From contig CANTUQ010000007.1 of assembly GCA_947683425.1 (NCBI GenBank), forward strand, positions 3,100,001-3,164,000: a DNA stretch of 64,000 nt. Reading direction: 5' to 3'. Below, one piece after another: positions 10,481 to 21,900 of this stretch. Numbering within the stretch: the stretch's first letter is position 1; each line of letters begins with the position of its first letter. This stretch comes from Excoecaria cochinchinensis. Lineage: Eukaryota > Streptophyta > Magnoliopsida > Malpighiales > Euphorbiaceae. Made by a program: the position numbers and the translations under genes. Under the pieces are notes generated by a model, which was not told the DNA's origin, made no database searches, and worked only from the letters and a program-made list of their open reading frames with translations.

Positions 10481-10520
10481 CATTAGCTTTCCCACTCCGG
10501 CATTAGCTTTCCCACTCCGG
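10481..10520. repeat. Perfect 20-bp tandem duplication disrupting the integrase C-terminus
   Basis: CATTAGCTTTCCCACTCCGG occurs twice without a mismatch. Twenty bases is not a multiple of three, so on the minus strand the second copy throws the integrase frame into an early stop at 10483. The normal C-terminal continuation is still readable in another frame to the left (10480 to about 10355). Confidence 0.88.
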
Positions 10521-11718
10521 CATTTCCCGAGCCTAACTCTGCCTTTCTAAGCACCAGGTCACCAACATTGAAAGTTCTTGACCTGACTTTAGCATTGTGG
10601 TACCTGGCAACTCTTTTCTTATAGGCGGCAATCTTGGTGTAGGCGTCTTCCCTCTTCTCCTCTATCAGATATAAATCTTGGCGTCTTTCTTGAGAATTCT
10701 CCTGTTCGGAGTAGAGCGCCGATCGGTAAGAGGGAAGGCCGACCTCTACAGGTATCATAGCTTCGGAGCCGTAGACAAGGGAGAATGGCGTTTGATGAGT
10801 GCCTGTCCTTGGCGAAATTCTATACGACCACAAGACACTCTGCAGTTCTTCGGTCCAATTGCCTTTTGCTTCGCCCAGTCGCTTTTTCAACCCTTCCAGG
10901 ATGGTGCGATTGGAGACCTCAGTCATTCCGTTGCTTTGGGGATGAGTGACTGACATGAACTTTAATTTAATGTTCAGTCCTTGGCAGAAATTTCTGAAAA
11001 TGAAACTGTCGAACTGCTTACCATTATCTGCAATAAAGACATTGGGTAAGCCATACCTGTAGATGATGTTTTTCCAAGCGAAGCTCTTGACCTTCTCGGC
11101 TGTGATAGTGGCAACAGGTTCAACCTCGATCCATTTGGAGAAGTGGTCAACTGCTACTATGAGAAATTTCATCTGCCTTTTGCCTTGGGGAAAAGGTCCT
11201 AGGATGTCCAGCCCCCACTGATCGAAAGGCCAAGCAATCCCGATCGGTTGCTGGTCTGCTCCGTGCTGCCTTATTATCCTTCCATGCACTTGGCATTGCG
11301 GGCATTTTCTGACTTTTTCTTGGGCATCCTTGAGCATGCTGGGCCAGTAGTATCCCGTCTGGAGGGCCTTTCTGGCCATAGCTCTGCTTGCCTCATGTGC
11401 TCCACATATGCCTTCATGGAGCTCCCGAAGGATATAATCTCCCTCTTCCTCCGTCACACATTTGAGCCAAGGGTGGCTGAAAGCTTTTTTGTACAAATTA
11501 CCGTTAATGGTGGAGTAATTAAGGGATTTTCGGGATACCTTTCGAGCTTTGTCTCTGTCATCGGGCAGCCCACCTGTTTGGAGGTATTGCTTGATCGAGC
11601 TCATCCAGGTTTCACCCTCTTGGTCGATCTCCATCATCTCCGGCTCGTCTAGGGAGGAAGAAGTTTGGTCAATGACGGTAATGTTTTCCTCTATGGGATT
11701 TTGTTCGGAAGCAGACAA
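10483..11718 (-). pseudogene. Tat element integrase (pol C-terminal part)
   Basis: An open block of 411 codons in the same frame as the upstream pol blocks. About residues 95-150 hold the HHCC zinc-binding region (LHEGICGAH ... CPQCQ). Then comes the catalytic core with the three acidic residues in WGLDILGPF, IADNGKQF and the glutamate of HPQSNGMTEVSNRT, all present. A chromatin-facing C-terminal segment begins (NVGDLVLRKAEL) and is cut short by the 20-bp duplication at 10481-10520. The block is separated from the RNase H block by a stop at 11779-11781. Integrase inserts the cDNA into the host genome; this copy would need the preceding stops bypassed to be made. Confidence 0.88.
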
Positions 11719-11778
11719 CTTCGCTAGCCGATCGGCTTCTGCTGTTTGGTCTCTCGAAACTTTCTGGAGCGCCCATTC

Positions 11779-12417
11779 TTATCCAGTTTCCTCTAGTTTA
11801 GTGAAGGCTGCTTTGACTTTGGCCAGGTACTGGATCATGGTGGCTTCCCGGGCCTCGAAGGTCCCCAAGACTTGACTGGTTACAAGCTGGGAGTCGTTCC
11901 TAATGGTTACTGACTCCGGTCGGATTGCGCGGAGCAGTCTCAGACCTTGAAGGAGCGCCTCGTACTCTGCGACATTATTGGAAGCTTTAAAGTTAAGCTT
12001 TATTGCGTACCTTATTGTGATGCCCAGAGGGCCTTTTATGACTATGCCGACACCTCCTCGAGTGTCATTTGCTGCGCCGTCCACTGTCATTTCCCAGTTT
12101 TGTAGCCTGGGCTGACTCTGTGGTTCCTCACCCGCAAATTCAGCTATGAAATCCGCTAAAGCCTGGGCCTTTATCGCTTTTTTGGGCTCATACTTGACAT
12201 CCTAGGACTGTAGCTTAATTGCCCATCCCACCATTTTGCCTTCCAGATCGGGCGTCTGGAGTATCTTCCTGAGAGGGTGGCCCGATCGGATGACTATTTT
12301 ATGCGCCTCGAAGTAAGGTCTCAACTTCCTTGTACACATCATGAGGGCAATAATGAGCTGCTCAATCGGCCCCTTTCTTAGATTCTCACCTCTGAGTACT
12401 TCACTGACGTAGTACAC
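11779..12417 (-). pseudogene. Tat element RNase H region (degenerate RNH + archaeal-type RNH)
   Basis: Two blocks lie in the pol frame. 12417-12202 is the end of the retroviral-type RNase H, of a degenerate kind without the usual catalytic aspartates (YYVSEVLRGENLRKGPIEQL). A TAG at about 12202-12204 interrupts it. After ALADFIAEFAG comes a second RNase H with VDGAAN, NNVAEYEALLQGL and NDSQLV, which supply the acidic catalytic residues. This is the archaeal-type domain gained by the Tat lineage. It ends at a TAA at 11779-11781. RNase H removes RNA from the RNA:DNA hybrid during reverse transcription. Confidence 0.87.
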
Positions 12418-12426
12418 GAGTAGCTG

Positions 12427-15120
12427 TTAAGTATCTTCTTCTCGGACCAAGGCACCTGCAACAGCTTCCTTAGAGGTGGCTAAATAGAGGTACAGATTTT
12501 CACCTGGTACTAGTCGGCTAAGTAGTGGTGGGTTGGTGAGGAATGCCTTCAACTCTTCGAAGGCTTGCTGGCAGTCTTCCCCCCAGATGAAAGTTTCACT
12601 CTTCCTCAGCTTCTTGAAGAAAGGAGTGCAGCGCTTGGCTGAGGAGAAAATAAATTGTCCTAAGGCTGTTATCCTTTCGTTCAGCTTTTGGACATCCTTT
12701 ATGCTCCTGGGGGGTTGCATCTCGAGGATAGCCTTTATTTTTTCTGGATTCGCCTCAATCCCTCGATGGGAGACTAGGAATCCTAAAAATTTGCCTGAAG
12801 GTACCCCAAAGACGCACTTCTCGGGGTTGAGCTTCATCTGAAATTTATTCAAAGTGTCAAAAACTTTTGCCAGATCGGCTAGATGTTCCTCGGGGCTTCG
12901 GCTTTTGACGATCATGTCGTCGACATATACCTCGACATTCTGCCCGATCTGGTCTTTGAAGATCTTATTCATTAGATGCTGATATGTGGCCCCAGCATTC
13001 TTCAGTCCGAACGGCATCATCCTGCAGCAAAATGTCCCGCCGTCTGTGATAAAGCTGGTTTTCTCCTGATCCAGGAGCCACATCAGGATTTGGTGGTAGC
13101 CAGCATATGCGTCGAGAAGAGAGTAGATGGCGTGGCCTGCTGTGGCGTCCACCAACTGGTCTATGCTGGGCAGGGGATAGCTGTCTTTGGGATATGCCTT
13201 ATTGAGGTCGGTGAAATCCACACACATCCGCAGCTTGCCAGACTTTTTCTTGACTAAAATCACGTTAGCCAGCCACTCGGGATAGTCTACCTCTCGGATT
13301 GTTTCGGTCTTGAGTAGCCTACCCACCTCTTCAGAAATGAACTTCCTCCGATCGGGTGCGTGTCTCCTTAGCTTTTGACGGATCGGAGGAAAGTTTGGGT
13401 CCACATTTAACTTGTGGGTGATTATCTTGGGGTCGACGCCAGGGATGTCTTCTGGCTTCCAGGCGAAGGTCGCTTGATTGATCGTTAAGACTTGCATGAT
13501 GGCCTCTTCAGTTTTTTTGTTCATGCTGGTCCCGACCTGAACATTTTTCCCCTTATTTAACGCCTTGGTTTTTGTCTCCTCTGTTGGGTCCATTCTGGGC
13601 CTTGCCGGCTGCTCTGACTGCTCGAGGCCGGGCTCTACGACCATTGCTTCTCGCTGTTGCTTTATCATGGTGATATAAGCTTCTCTGGATGCTTTTTGGT
13701 CGCCTCTCAAGACGGCGATGACTCCTGTGGTTGGAATCTTCATCATCATGTATCGGATGGAGGTCACAGCTCCGGTCTGAAAAAGCAATGGCCTGCCGAA
13801 GATGGCATTGTAGGCGAATGTCATGTCAACGACCATGAAAATTACCTTACAAACGTGAGCTATTGCCTCTTGGCCGAGCTCGACAAAGAGCTCTACCGAT
13901 CCCACCACCGAGATAGTGGCGTTGCCCAGCCCAATCAGAGGTGTGGCATTCGGCTTCAGCTCTCCGATCGGGAGTCCCATGGCTCGATAAGCCTGGAGAG
14001 TTAAGACGTTGACAGCACTTCCGTTGTCCACCAGAATTCTTTTCACATTGAAATTATTAATCCGAGCTCTTACAACGAGGGCGTCCTCATGAGGAAACAG
14101 GACGTCTCGTGCATCTTCGCTGGAAATGGTGACTGAGGCAGGCTGCTCGGCCTGGCGGGAGAGGTAGATGCCCTTTCCTTTCCCTTTCTTGGGGAGGTCC
14201 TCTCCATAGGATGACCTTCCGGTGATCACATTTATCACCCTGGCATAGGGCCTGCTTGGGTTGGCGTTCCTGGGGTTCCTGCGTTCATCATCGTCTGAAT
14301 CAGGGTCATCTCTTCGAGGCTTCGGCTGTCTACAGGGTTCATCCCCTTTGGCCGGGCCTATAAATCTCTTGAGGGCTCCGCGGCGTATCAGCCTTTCGAT
14401 CTCCTTTTTGAGTGAAGTGCACTCGTCGGTTAAATGACCGACGTCTCTGTGAAATTCGCAATATTGGCTCGGGTCCCTCACGACCCTGCTTCTTTCAGAG
14501 AGGTCCCTGGGCCAGTTGACCTGGCGGTGCTTCTTTTTGATCCACATTAACACCGCCGTTGGGGTAGCATTGAGAGGGGTGTACGTCCTCTCTGCTTGAT
14601 CGTCTGGACGTGCGTTCCGGTCTCTTCCCGATCCTCTTGCCTGGCCTGAATTTCTGGAACTAGGAGCTCCGTCTTGGCCTCTAGCTGTCCGATCGGTAGT
14701 GGAAGCTTTCTGAGAGGAGCGGTTGTCTGGGTATTGCAAGAGATCCAAAACGCTGGTCCTTCTTCCCCTGTTGGACCTAAGGGCATCATCCAGCTGGATG
14801 TGTTGTCTGGCCCTCTCCATAAGTTTGGTGAAGCTGGATGGGGGTCTTGTTGTAAGTGACTCGAAGAATGGTCGGTCAGTGATGCCCCCTGATAAGGCGG
14901 TAGTCGCCATCTCTACACTGACATTTCTTACCTCAGACATGGTAGCTTGAAACCTGTCGATGTAGTCTCGAAAACTTTCATCGGTCTTTTGATAAAGGTT
15001 GCAAATGTCGTTCACCGTCTTAGGCGCACGTGTTTGTACTATGAACCTCGTGGTGAACAGCTCCTTTAGCTGTCTGAATGACGTGATGGATCCCGGCGGC
15101 AGCTCGTGGAACCATGTCAA
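12427..15120 (-). pseudogene. Tat element gag (C part)-protease-reverse transcriptase
   Basis: An 897-codon block. Residues 1-120 are the retrotransposon gag domain. A zinc-knuckle-like CEFHRDVGHLTDEC stands near residue 221. The aspartic protease active site is at about 363-370 (LVDNGSAVNV). Reverse transcriptase spans about 580-780, with MCVDFTDLNKAYPKD, SLLDAYAGYHQI, MMPFGLKNAGATYQ and the catalytic YVDD near 732. The block ends in a TAA at 12427-12429 inside the RNase H, so the polyprotein is not continuous. The absence of an internal start and the continuation of gag upstream in the same frame show that 15120 is not a true start. Confidence 0.92.
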
Positions 15121-15381
15121 TGCGTTTCCTCCCAGGGTGGTAGGGAAAACCCTACAGGCTATCCTTTCGTCATAAGTGTAGACCTAAACCTTGGTTAAGT
15201 ACTCAGCCAAGTGTGTGGTAGGACCGATTTTACCCTTGTATCTTTCCATAACCACATCTCTCCACCTGGGAGGGAGCTCAGCATCGGTGATTTCTCTACA
15301 GAATGGGAAAGCAGTGTTCCCGCATGTGTTTCCTTCAAAGGCGCCTTTTTTGGGCGCGAGGAAGCCAAGCTGCTTGAGCTT

Positions 15382-15953
15382 CTACTTGAGCCATTGATCC
15401 TCCTTGCTCAGGGTTGTAGCAGTGGACTCGTCTTTGTGCTTTCGCATGTGGCTGCGTGTTGGGGTGCACATGTAGGACAAGTCGTCCCTTATGGATGGGG
15501 TGGTGGACCTGCTGCTGTAGGGGGAGGCCCTATTCGTGGACATTATCTGCTTTCCCCTCTCATTCCTTCCTGGGGTCCTGACCGCGCTTTTTCGGGTTCC
15601 CTGAGCTCGGGACTCATTAATGATGATTCCCTTATTTCTGTTCCTCCTGAAGTCTTCGCCGGTGAGGTAAGCCTCGTGGGCTCTTTCAGAAACATCTGGC
15701 ATCTTACCCTTTTTCAGCGTTTGAACGATGCTTTTAGTAAAATCACTGAGAATAGCACGCATGTCTCTCACAGTGATGGGGTGTCCTCTGGTTGCCTCGT
15801 AGCAGCATCATTAAATTCGGGAAAGAGGTTGGCCCTCAAGGGGGACCTGGTGGGCCCTTCCCTCCTTCTCGAGGTGCCTGATCTGGCATGAGCGTTGTCG
15901 TCATGGTCAAGGTCCATGGGGGTTGTATTCTCGTTGGATCTTGAGTTTGCCAT
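15382..15953 (-). pseudogene. Tat element gag N-terminus, frameshifted
   Basis: The ATG at 15953, about 20 bp after the 5' LTR, opens a basic N-terminal gag segment (SRRREGPTRSPLRANLFPEF). The frame changes by one base near 15770 and continues as MRDMRAILSDFTKSIVQTLKK to a TAG at 15379-15381. Between 15381 and 15120 the same frame goes on as recognisable gag (for example PPRWRDVVMERYKGK), with a further TAG at 15184-15186. One frameshift and two nonsense codons therefore break gag. Confidence 0.82.
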
Positions 15954-15960
15954 CTCTCAA

Positions 15961-15971
15961 CGAAAGCACCA
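15961..15971 (-). other. Candidate primer-binding site of the Tat element
   Basis: The minus strand reads TTTGGTGCTTTCG directly after the LTR end TTTATCA. TGG at 15971 is the expected start, pairing with the CCA tail of a tRNA. The matching tRNA was not identified. Confidence 0.5.
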
Positions 15972-15973
15972 AA

Positions 15974-16440
15974 TGATAAAGCTAAAAATGTCTTTATCTG
16001 TAGAAGAGAAGGCAATCCGATCGGATGAGAAGACCTGCAATAAGAAGAGCCCGGTCGGACCAGGCGTGAGCACTCCGAAGCTTAAGTTAGTAGCTTAGAG
16101 AGAGAATGTGCTTTTAGAGAGAGAGTGTCTTGGATTCAATACCTGGAGCCATCGTTGGCTGGGCTATTTATATGAGATAGTTGAGGGACACTTGAGTGCT
16201 TGGGGTGTGATTACTGGCTATCAGAGTAGGTATTCGGCGACATGACAAGGAGCAGGTGGTAGGCATGGGCGCTGCCTTGTGTCAGGCGGCTGATGGGACT
16301 GGCGGTCACATCAGCCGATCGGACTTGTGCGCTGCCTAGGAGCTCGTGTCCGCTACCTTTGGTTGATGGGCCTTAGGCCTTGCCAGTTGAGTGGACCGGC
16401 TTGATAGGTCTTACAGCAAATGATATTTGCTGTGTTATCA
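15974..16440 (-). repeat. 5' LTR of the Tat element (right in window)
   Basis: 467 bp, the same length as the left LTR and differing at about 12 sites. It drives gag-pol leftwards. Confidence 0.93.
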
Positions 16441-18989
16441 CTTAAATCTATTTTATTCACAAGTTTAATCCATCATATTAGGATTGGATAGAGTTAGGAA
16501 AAATTTATGCTCCTAGCTATCATTCCTAGGCAAAATAACGGGATAAAAAACAAAAATAAATGAAGACAAAAAAAAAAGTATTGAAGAGTTAGGAACAAAG
16601 TAAAAAATTTTAATGTAATAATGAATTTTATGGTGAGACAGTGGGGATATTTTTGCCTATTATGCATTTTAAATGGGGCAAAATTGTATTGAAAAATTGA
16701 ATAATGGAGCAAGAAGTAAAAATACATCCAATTATGGAGGCAAACTAAAAATTTGCCATGTATTTTTGGTGGAGCAGTGGGGTCCTTTAAATTCGCCATC
16801 CATTGTATTGTATTGAAATGTAAATATCAGATCAATCAGTTCAATCTTGGTCCCTTTTTCGGATTAGTTCATCATTGAAAACAATTCTAATAAATAATCG
16901 CTCCAAAACCGTTAAACCGAATGATTAAACCAGAAACCAGATGAACCTGACTGAATTTAAATTGAAGAGGAAAAATTTGCAGAAACAAGGGGTGCGACCT
17001 CCCTGTCTTTGATGAGAGAATTAACCAACCGAACTATTCACCATCTTTTAAATTCCTTTGTACAAAATATATGCATGTTGATTTTTAATTGCTTTCAATT
17101 ATTTTTTTAAATTACTTTCAATTTATTGTTTTTTTAATCTATATAAAATACTTTTCTAATTAAAACCTAACATCATATTCATTTAATTAGAGGTGAAAAA
17201 AAAATCGGTTGATGCGGTTAACTGGTAAATCGGTACAAAATCGAATCGATATACTAGTTAATCAATTGTAATGGATTAATTAATGGTTGAAAAAATCGAT
17301 ATTAATCGACTGGTTAATGATTTTAACTCATGTAATCGGTTAATCGAATTTTTAATTAATTTATTAATTATTCAATATGTTCATATTTAATATTTTTTAT
17401 TATTTATTAATTTGTCAATTTTTCAATAATAAAAATCATAATATATTCGAAAACTTATATAATATTAATATATTAACAAAAAGTTACATCTGCAATCGAC
17501 TTTTATTTATACACACACAAAATTTTGTACTTTTCAAACTTTTTAATATATATAATTAATTCCTAATTATAATTAATTTAATGATTTTAAATCTTTAATT
17601 AAAATATTTTTATATTTAAATTATTAAAATTTAATATGATAAATAATATTCAATTAAAGTATGAAATGTTAGTTTTAATATTTTTATAAGTAGCATTTAA
17701 CACTTGCAATTTTAATTAAATATATTTTGCTTTAAAAATAAAAAATTATTTGCAAGTAATAATTAATATTTAATAAAATTAGTAAATTACAAATTTTTCA
17801 TTTATTACATTTTTTTATCCTATGCATGCATTGCATATTGACATAATATTTTTAGTTTATATTTATAATTTAAATATTATATCGAATTATGTTTTGTTTC
17901 TAATTTTTATTTTTAAGTAACAAGAACATTTTATTTTTTTTATTAATACATTTTATAATTATAGTGGTTAACCGAAATAATATTGGTTAACCGATCAAAA
18001 AATTCAAAACCGATGGACTGATTAACCGATAGTAACGAACTAGTTAATAGTTAATATTTTTCAAAAATCGATAGTTAATGGACTGATTTTTTTGGGTTTA
18101 ACCAATCTATTTAATGCATAATTTTTTTAGTTATAATCAATATAAATTTTGAATATATTCTAAATTTTTCTATATAATATATAAAGAAAGGTACAAGTCT
18201 GGTCATTATTATATTTATATTAATATGAACATCATTATAATGAACGTTAATATTTTATTATGGAAATTATTGTTTAAAACATGTTTAAATAGTATATATA
18301 TTAATTATTTTTAACTCCAATTTGATTCCAGTTTAACTCTAGTTAAGCCTTTAATCAGTAATACCTTTTTTGTTTTCGGATTTATTCAGTTCGAGTTTGG
18401 CAACCTTAATTATAAATCATCTAAGTTCAAATTCTATATAAATATTTTATATAAATTAACTATTAATTAAAAAAAATAAAATAAATACCAAACCAAAAAC
18501 CATAAAAATAAAAAGATGTTTATTTTTTTTATGTATCGATATTTATAACTTCGAATTTTTCTTAATTTCCATCCAGATATAACATAAAGTGGTCTACTTT
18601 TATAGCATATTTCTTTAAAGTGAAAATAGAAAGTTAATTTTATTTAAATACTTAAATGATTATATTTTATAATTTATATTATATTAAATTTGGTATTTTT
18701 TTTTATAAAAAAAGGTAAGTATTTATTTATTTACCCGCTCATCCTTAAGCATTTCTTTTTTCTTTTTTCCTGAAGCCATCAAAATCAAACCCTTGTTTTC
18801 CAAATATTAGTATACAAGTCATTAGCAATAATTATAATTTAAGAACTATAATAAATAAGAACTGAAATCCCCGCAAGGCGCAAAGGGCAAAAGCTAACAC
18901 TGATACTAAACGAACCCCGCCCAAAATCTGAATGCTTAACCGACACCAACAGCTTGAAGATTTCATGCCCTAATTCCAGAGCTCACATA
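16441..18989. other. AT-rich spacer with a possible hAT-like MITE (about 17190-18110)
   Basis: No gene is seen. Clusters of ATCGGTTAAC-type motifs occur at 17205-17350 and, inverted, at 17960-18100 (for example ATTGGTTAACCGATC and GATTAACCGATAG). The left cluster opens with TAGAGGTGAAAAAAAAATCGG, reminiscent of hAT ends (TAGRGGTG). The arms are too diverged to fix the borders. The last about 100 bp are 5' leader and promoter of the CABIN1-like gene. Confidence 0.35.
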
Positions 18990-21900
18990 ATGGTAGGGAT
19001 TATTTTACACATTCTTAGTTCAATTTCACTGATCAAACGAGTGATTTATGCCGGAAATTGTAGTCAATTTTTCTTTTTTCTTGTTTCCAGTTCTCAATTT
19101 CAGCTATTAATGATACTGATTCCAGAGAGCAATGGGAACCCTTAGCTCCTACCAAAGAAGCTCAGGCACGATTCTTTCTTCTCCTCCTGTCTATTATTAC
19201 AAATGTATGCCTTTTGTTAGTGTATCCATAAAGTGTATAAACTTTGCTTGTATCTCACAATTTCAGGAATTTCATCTTACTCAATCTTATCACGAAGGGC
19301 TTCTCAAGTTGCAAGCTAAAGAGTATGATAAGGCTCGCGAATTATTAGAATCTGTACTGAAAGATCCTTTAATTGCAAGTGCTCAGATATTCTCTAATTT
19401 AATTACAACCGTGTTTTTATATGCTAGGTTGTTCAATTTTTGCCCATTAATGTATTTTTTTGTTTCTATTGATATATATTTTTTTTTTTTTTTTTTTTTG
19501 TTTTAGGTCGATAGTAATGCAAGTGACGGCCATCTGATGCAGTTGAGGTCTGCATTTATGACAGTCTTAAGTCTGAGTAGCATCTATTTCTACTATTAGC
19601 AAAGTTGTTAGAATTCTTTTATTTATGCAAATGTTGGAGGTTGCTTAATGGTTATGCTTTATTTTGTTTTCTTTCCATCAGCATTTTGATTCCATTGCTT
19701 TTGGTGGGGATTTTGTCATTCTATAGATTTGCTTGAAAACTATCATTCAGATTGTCTGATAAAGAGCGAGGGTGATTTATTTGGTCATTGTCATGCAATA
19801 CTAATATTTGCTGTCAACAGTTTATTGCATTCAGCTTCAAGTTGACTCCTTCCAACAGTGTGCCAAATACATGTTAATAGTTAAATGAAGAACCTGGGAA
19901 CTTTATACATAAATGCTGTGATTGTGATTTTAGCCAATCTTGAGTAATTTTTTTTCCTTTTTTTGTGGCAGATTTCTGGCACTCAAAAACCTCGCAACTG
20001 TTTTTCTTCAACAAGGTTCAAGTTATTATGAGAGAGCACTTCACTGTTATCTTCAGGCTGTAGAGATTGATACCAAGGATTCTGTTGTCTGGAATCAGCT
20101 GGGAACATTATCATGTTCAATGGGTTTGCTGAGTATTTCGCGATGGGCATTCGAGCAGGGGCTTCTGTGCAGCCCTAATAACTGTAAGCATGTATTTGGT
20201 TGATTGCAATACATCTCTCTTTCTTTCTCTCTCTGCATGTGTGCATGCGCTTTCATTTGGTTCTTACCTCTCTTGTATTTCTGCTAGTGTCAAACTGTAT
20301 TTGGCAATATATGATGATGCCACTTGTGGGAGGTTTTGCCCTTCTCATGTTATGTGGTATAGAAAAATTTATTTTCTCCTGGTTTGATGTGTTCAGGGAA
20401 CTGCATGGAAAAACTATTGGAAGTTCTTATCGCCATTGGTGATGAAGTTGCCTGCCTCTCTGTTGCAGAGTTGATTTTGAGGCACTGGCCTTCACATTCT
20501 CGTGCTTTGCATGTCAAAAATACTATTGAGGAGTCTGAGCCAGTTCCATTTGCTCCTAGAGGTATAGATAAGCTGGAACCTAAACATGCACGGCTCAAAT
20601 TCGTTGACAAAAGAAAAGCAACTGATGAGAATATTGAGGAGGGTATTGCCTGTAAAAAGTTGAGCCAGAACATAGAATTGTGCTTGCCTGTGGCTTCATG
20701 GGCTGCTCTTGCGGATTCCCTTCTGGAAATTTTAATTCCATTGAGTGCATGTGATTCTCAGATGGGAGCCATAAAAGAATACAGATCTGGGGATGTCAGA
20801 TTAACCATATGCATGTCTTCTTCTATGGATTTTGTTATGGGGTCAATTGAAAATAAAGAGCTATCTAGTGAAACCATGTCTGTTGGTGATTGTAATCATG
20901 AAAGAACAGGTTATGCTAAAGAAAGAGAAGCATATGCTTTTGAAGAACAGCCTCATGAGAGGCGAAGCACTCGCCTTAGAAGTCGCAAACCAGGAAAGGA
21001 AGAATTGGATTTTGCTTCCAGTAAGGATTTGGCTAAAGTCGTACTTCAATTGCTGGAACCTTTTGTTTGTGGGCCTAGGAGTAAAGCTTCTGATCAAGCA
21101 TGTAGTTATTTTGTTTCACATCCTGAGTATTCTTTGGATACAGAACATAGTGATGTTTCTGCATTTTTAAGTGAAACTTCTAAAAATTACGGTGCTTATC
21201 ATATGGCTCACTTGCTTTTAGAACATGCTTCAACTAGAGCCTTTGCATATCATGATGCATTTGTCAAATTCTTGGAGTTGGAGAGGCTGACAAGAAACTG
21301 GGGGCAGGATAGGACCCTTGAATGTAGTCTTTTTCTTGCTGAACTGTATTATGACCTGGGCTCTTTGCCTTGCAATGCTTCAAATCTGCCACAATTCATG
21401 ACAGAGGCATCGTATCATCTCTGTAAAATAATTGAATCTGTTGCTTTGGACAATCCTTCTTTCTTGAATCATTCTAGGAATGAAAGCTGCTCTTCGCTAA
21501 TGAACTTTGAAGATAATAATGAAATATTTGCCAAAGAGTCAAGTTGCCAGGACTCTTTTTTTAATAGTTCCTTGGTAACCAGTAAAAGTTCCTTTTGGGT
21601 TCGCTACTTCTGGTTGAGTGGAAAGTTGTCCATCTATGATGGCAACAAGGCAAAAGCTCACGAAGAATTCTGTATTTCATTGTCACTGCTGTTGAAGAAG
21701 GAACAAATTGAAGATTCTTCATGTTCAGTTCAGTTGCCACATCTGAAGATTAATAAAAATTTAACTGTAGGAAGGATTCTTCATGAAATAAATTTACTAA
21801 AGATTGATTTCTTGCTAGAGAAGACTGCGGATGAGATGATTGAGAAAGAAATGTATATGGAATGTATAAACTTGCTTGCTCCACTTTTATTCTCCCCAGA

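Larger units (their letters stand above)
6376..16440 (-). mobile_element. Ty3/gypsy LTR retrotransposon, Tat lineage, complete structure, 10,065 bp
   Basis: Two 467-bp LTRs (TGATA...TATCA) enclose, in minus-strand order: a primer-binding site, gag, aspartic protease, reverse transcriptase, degenerate RNase H, a second archaeal-type RNase H, integrase, a 43-bp tandem repeat, a gene on the opposite strand, and a polypurine tract. The second RNase H and the antisense gene between integrase and 3' LTR are hallmarks of the Tat clade (Grande/Retand-like elements). The LTRs differ at 12 of 467 positions by my count, 11 of them transitions. The coding parts carry several stops and frameshifts. Flanking pentamers are CTAAT and CTTAA, so no perfect target duplication is visible. 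Confidence 0.93.

Noticed and set aside
15211..15891. Plus-strand frame of 226 codons
   Set aside because: It is the complement of the gag region. The minus strand shows recognisable gag.
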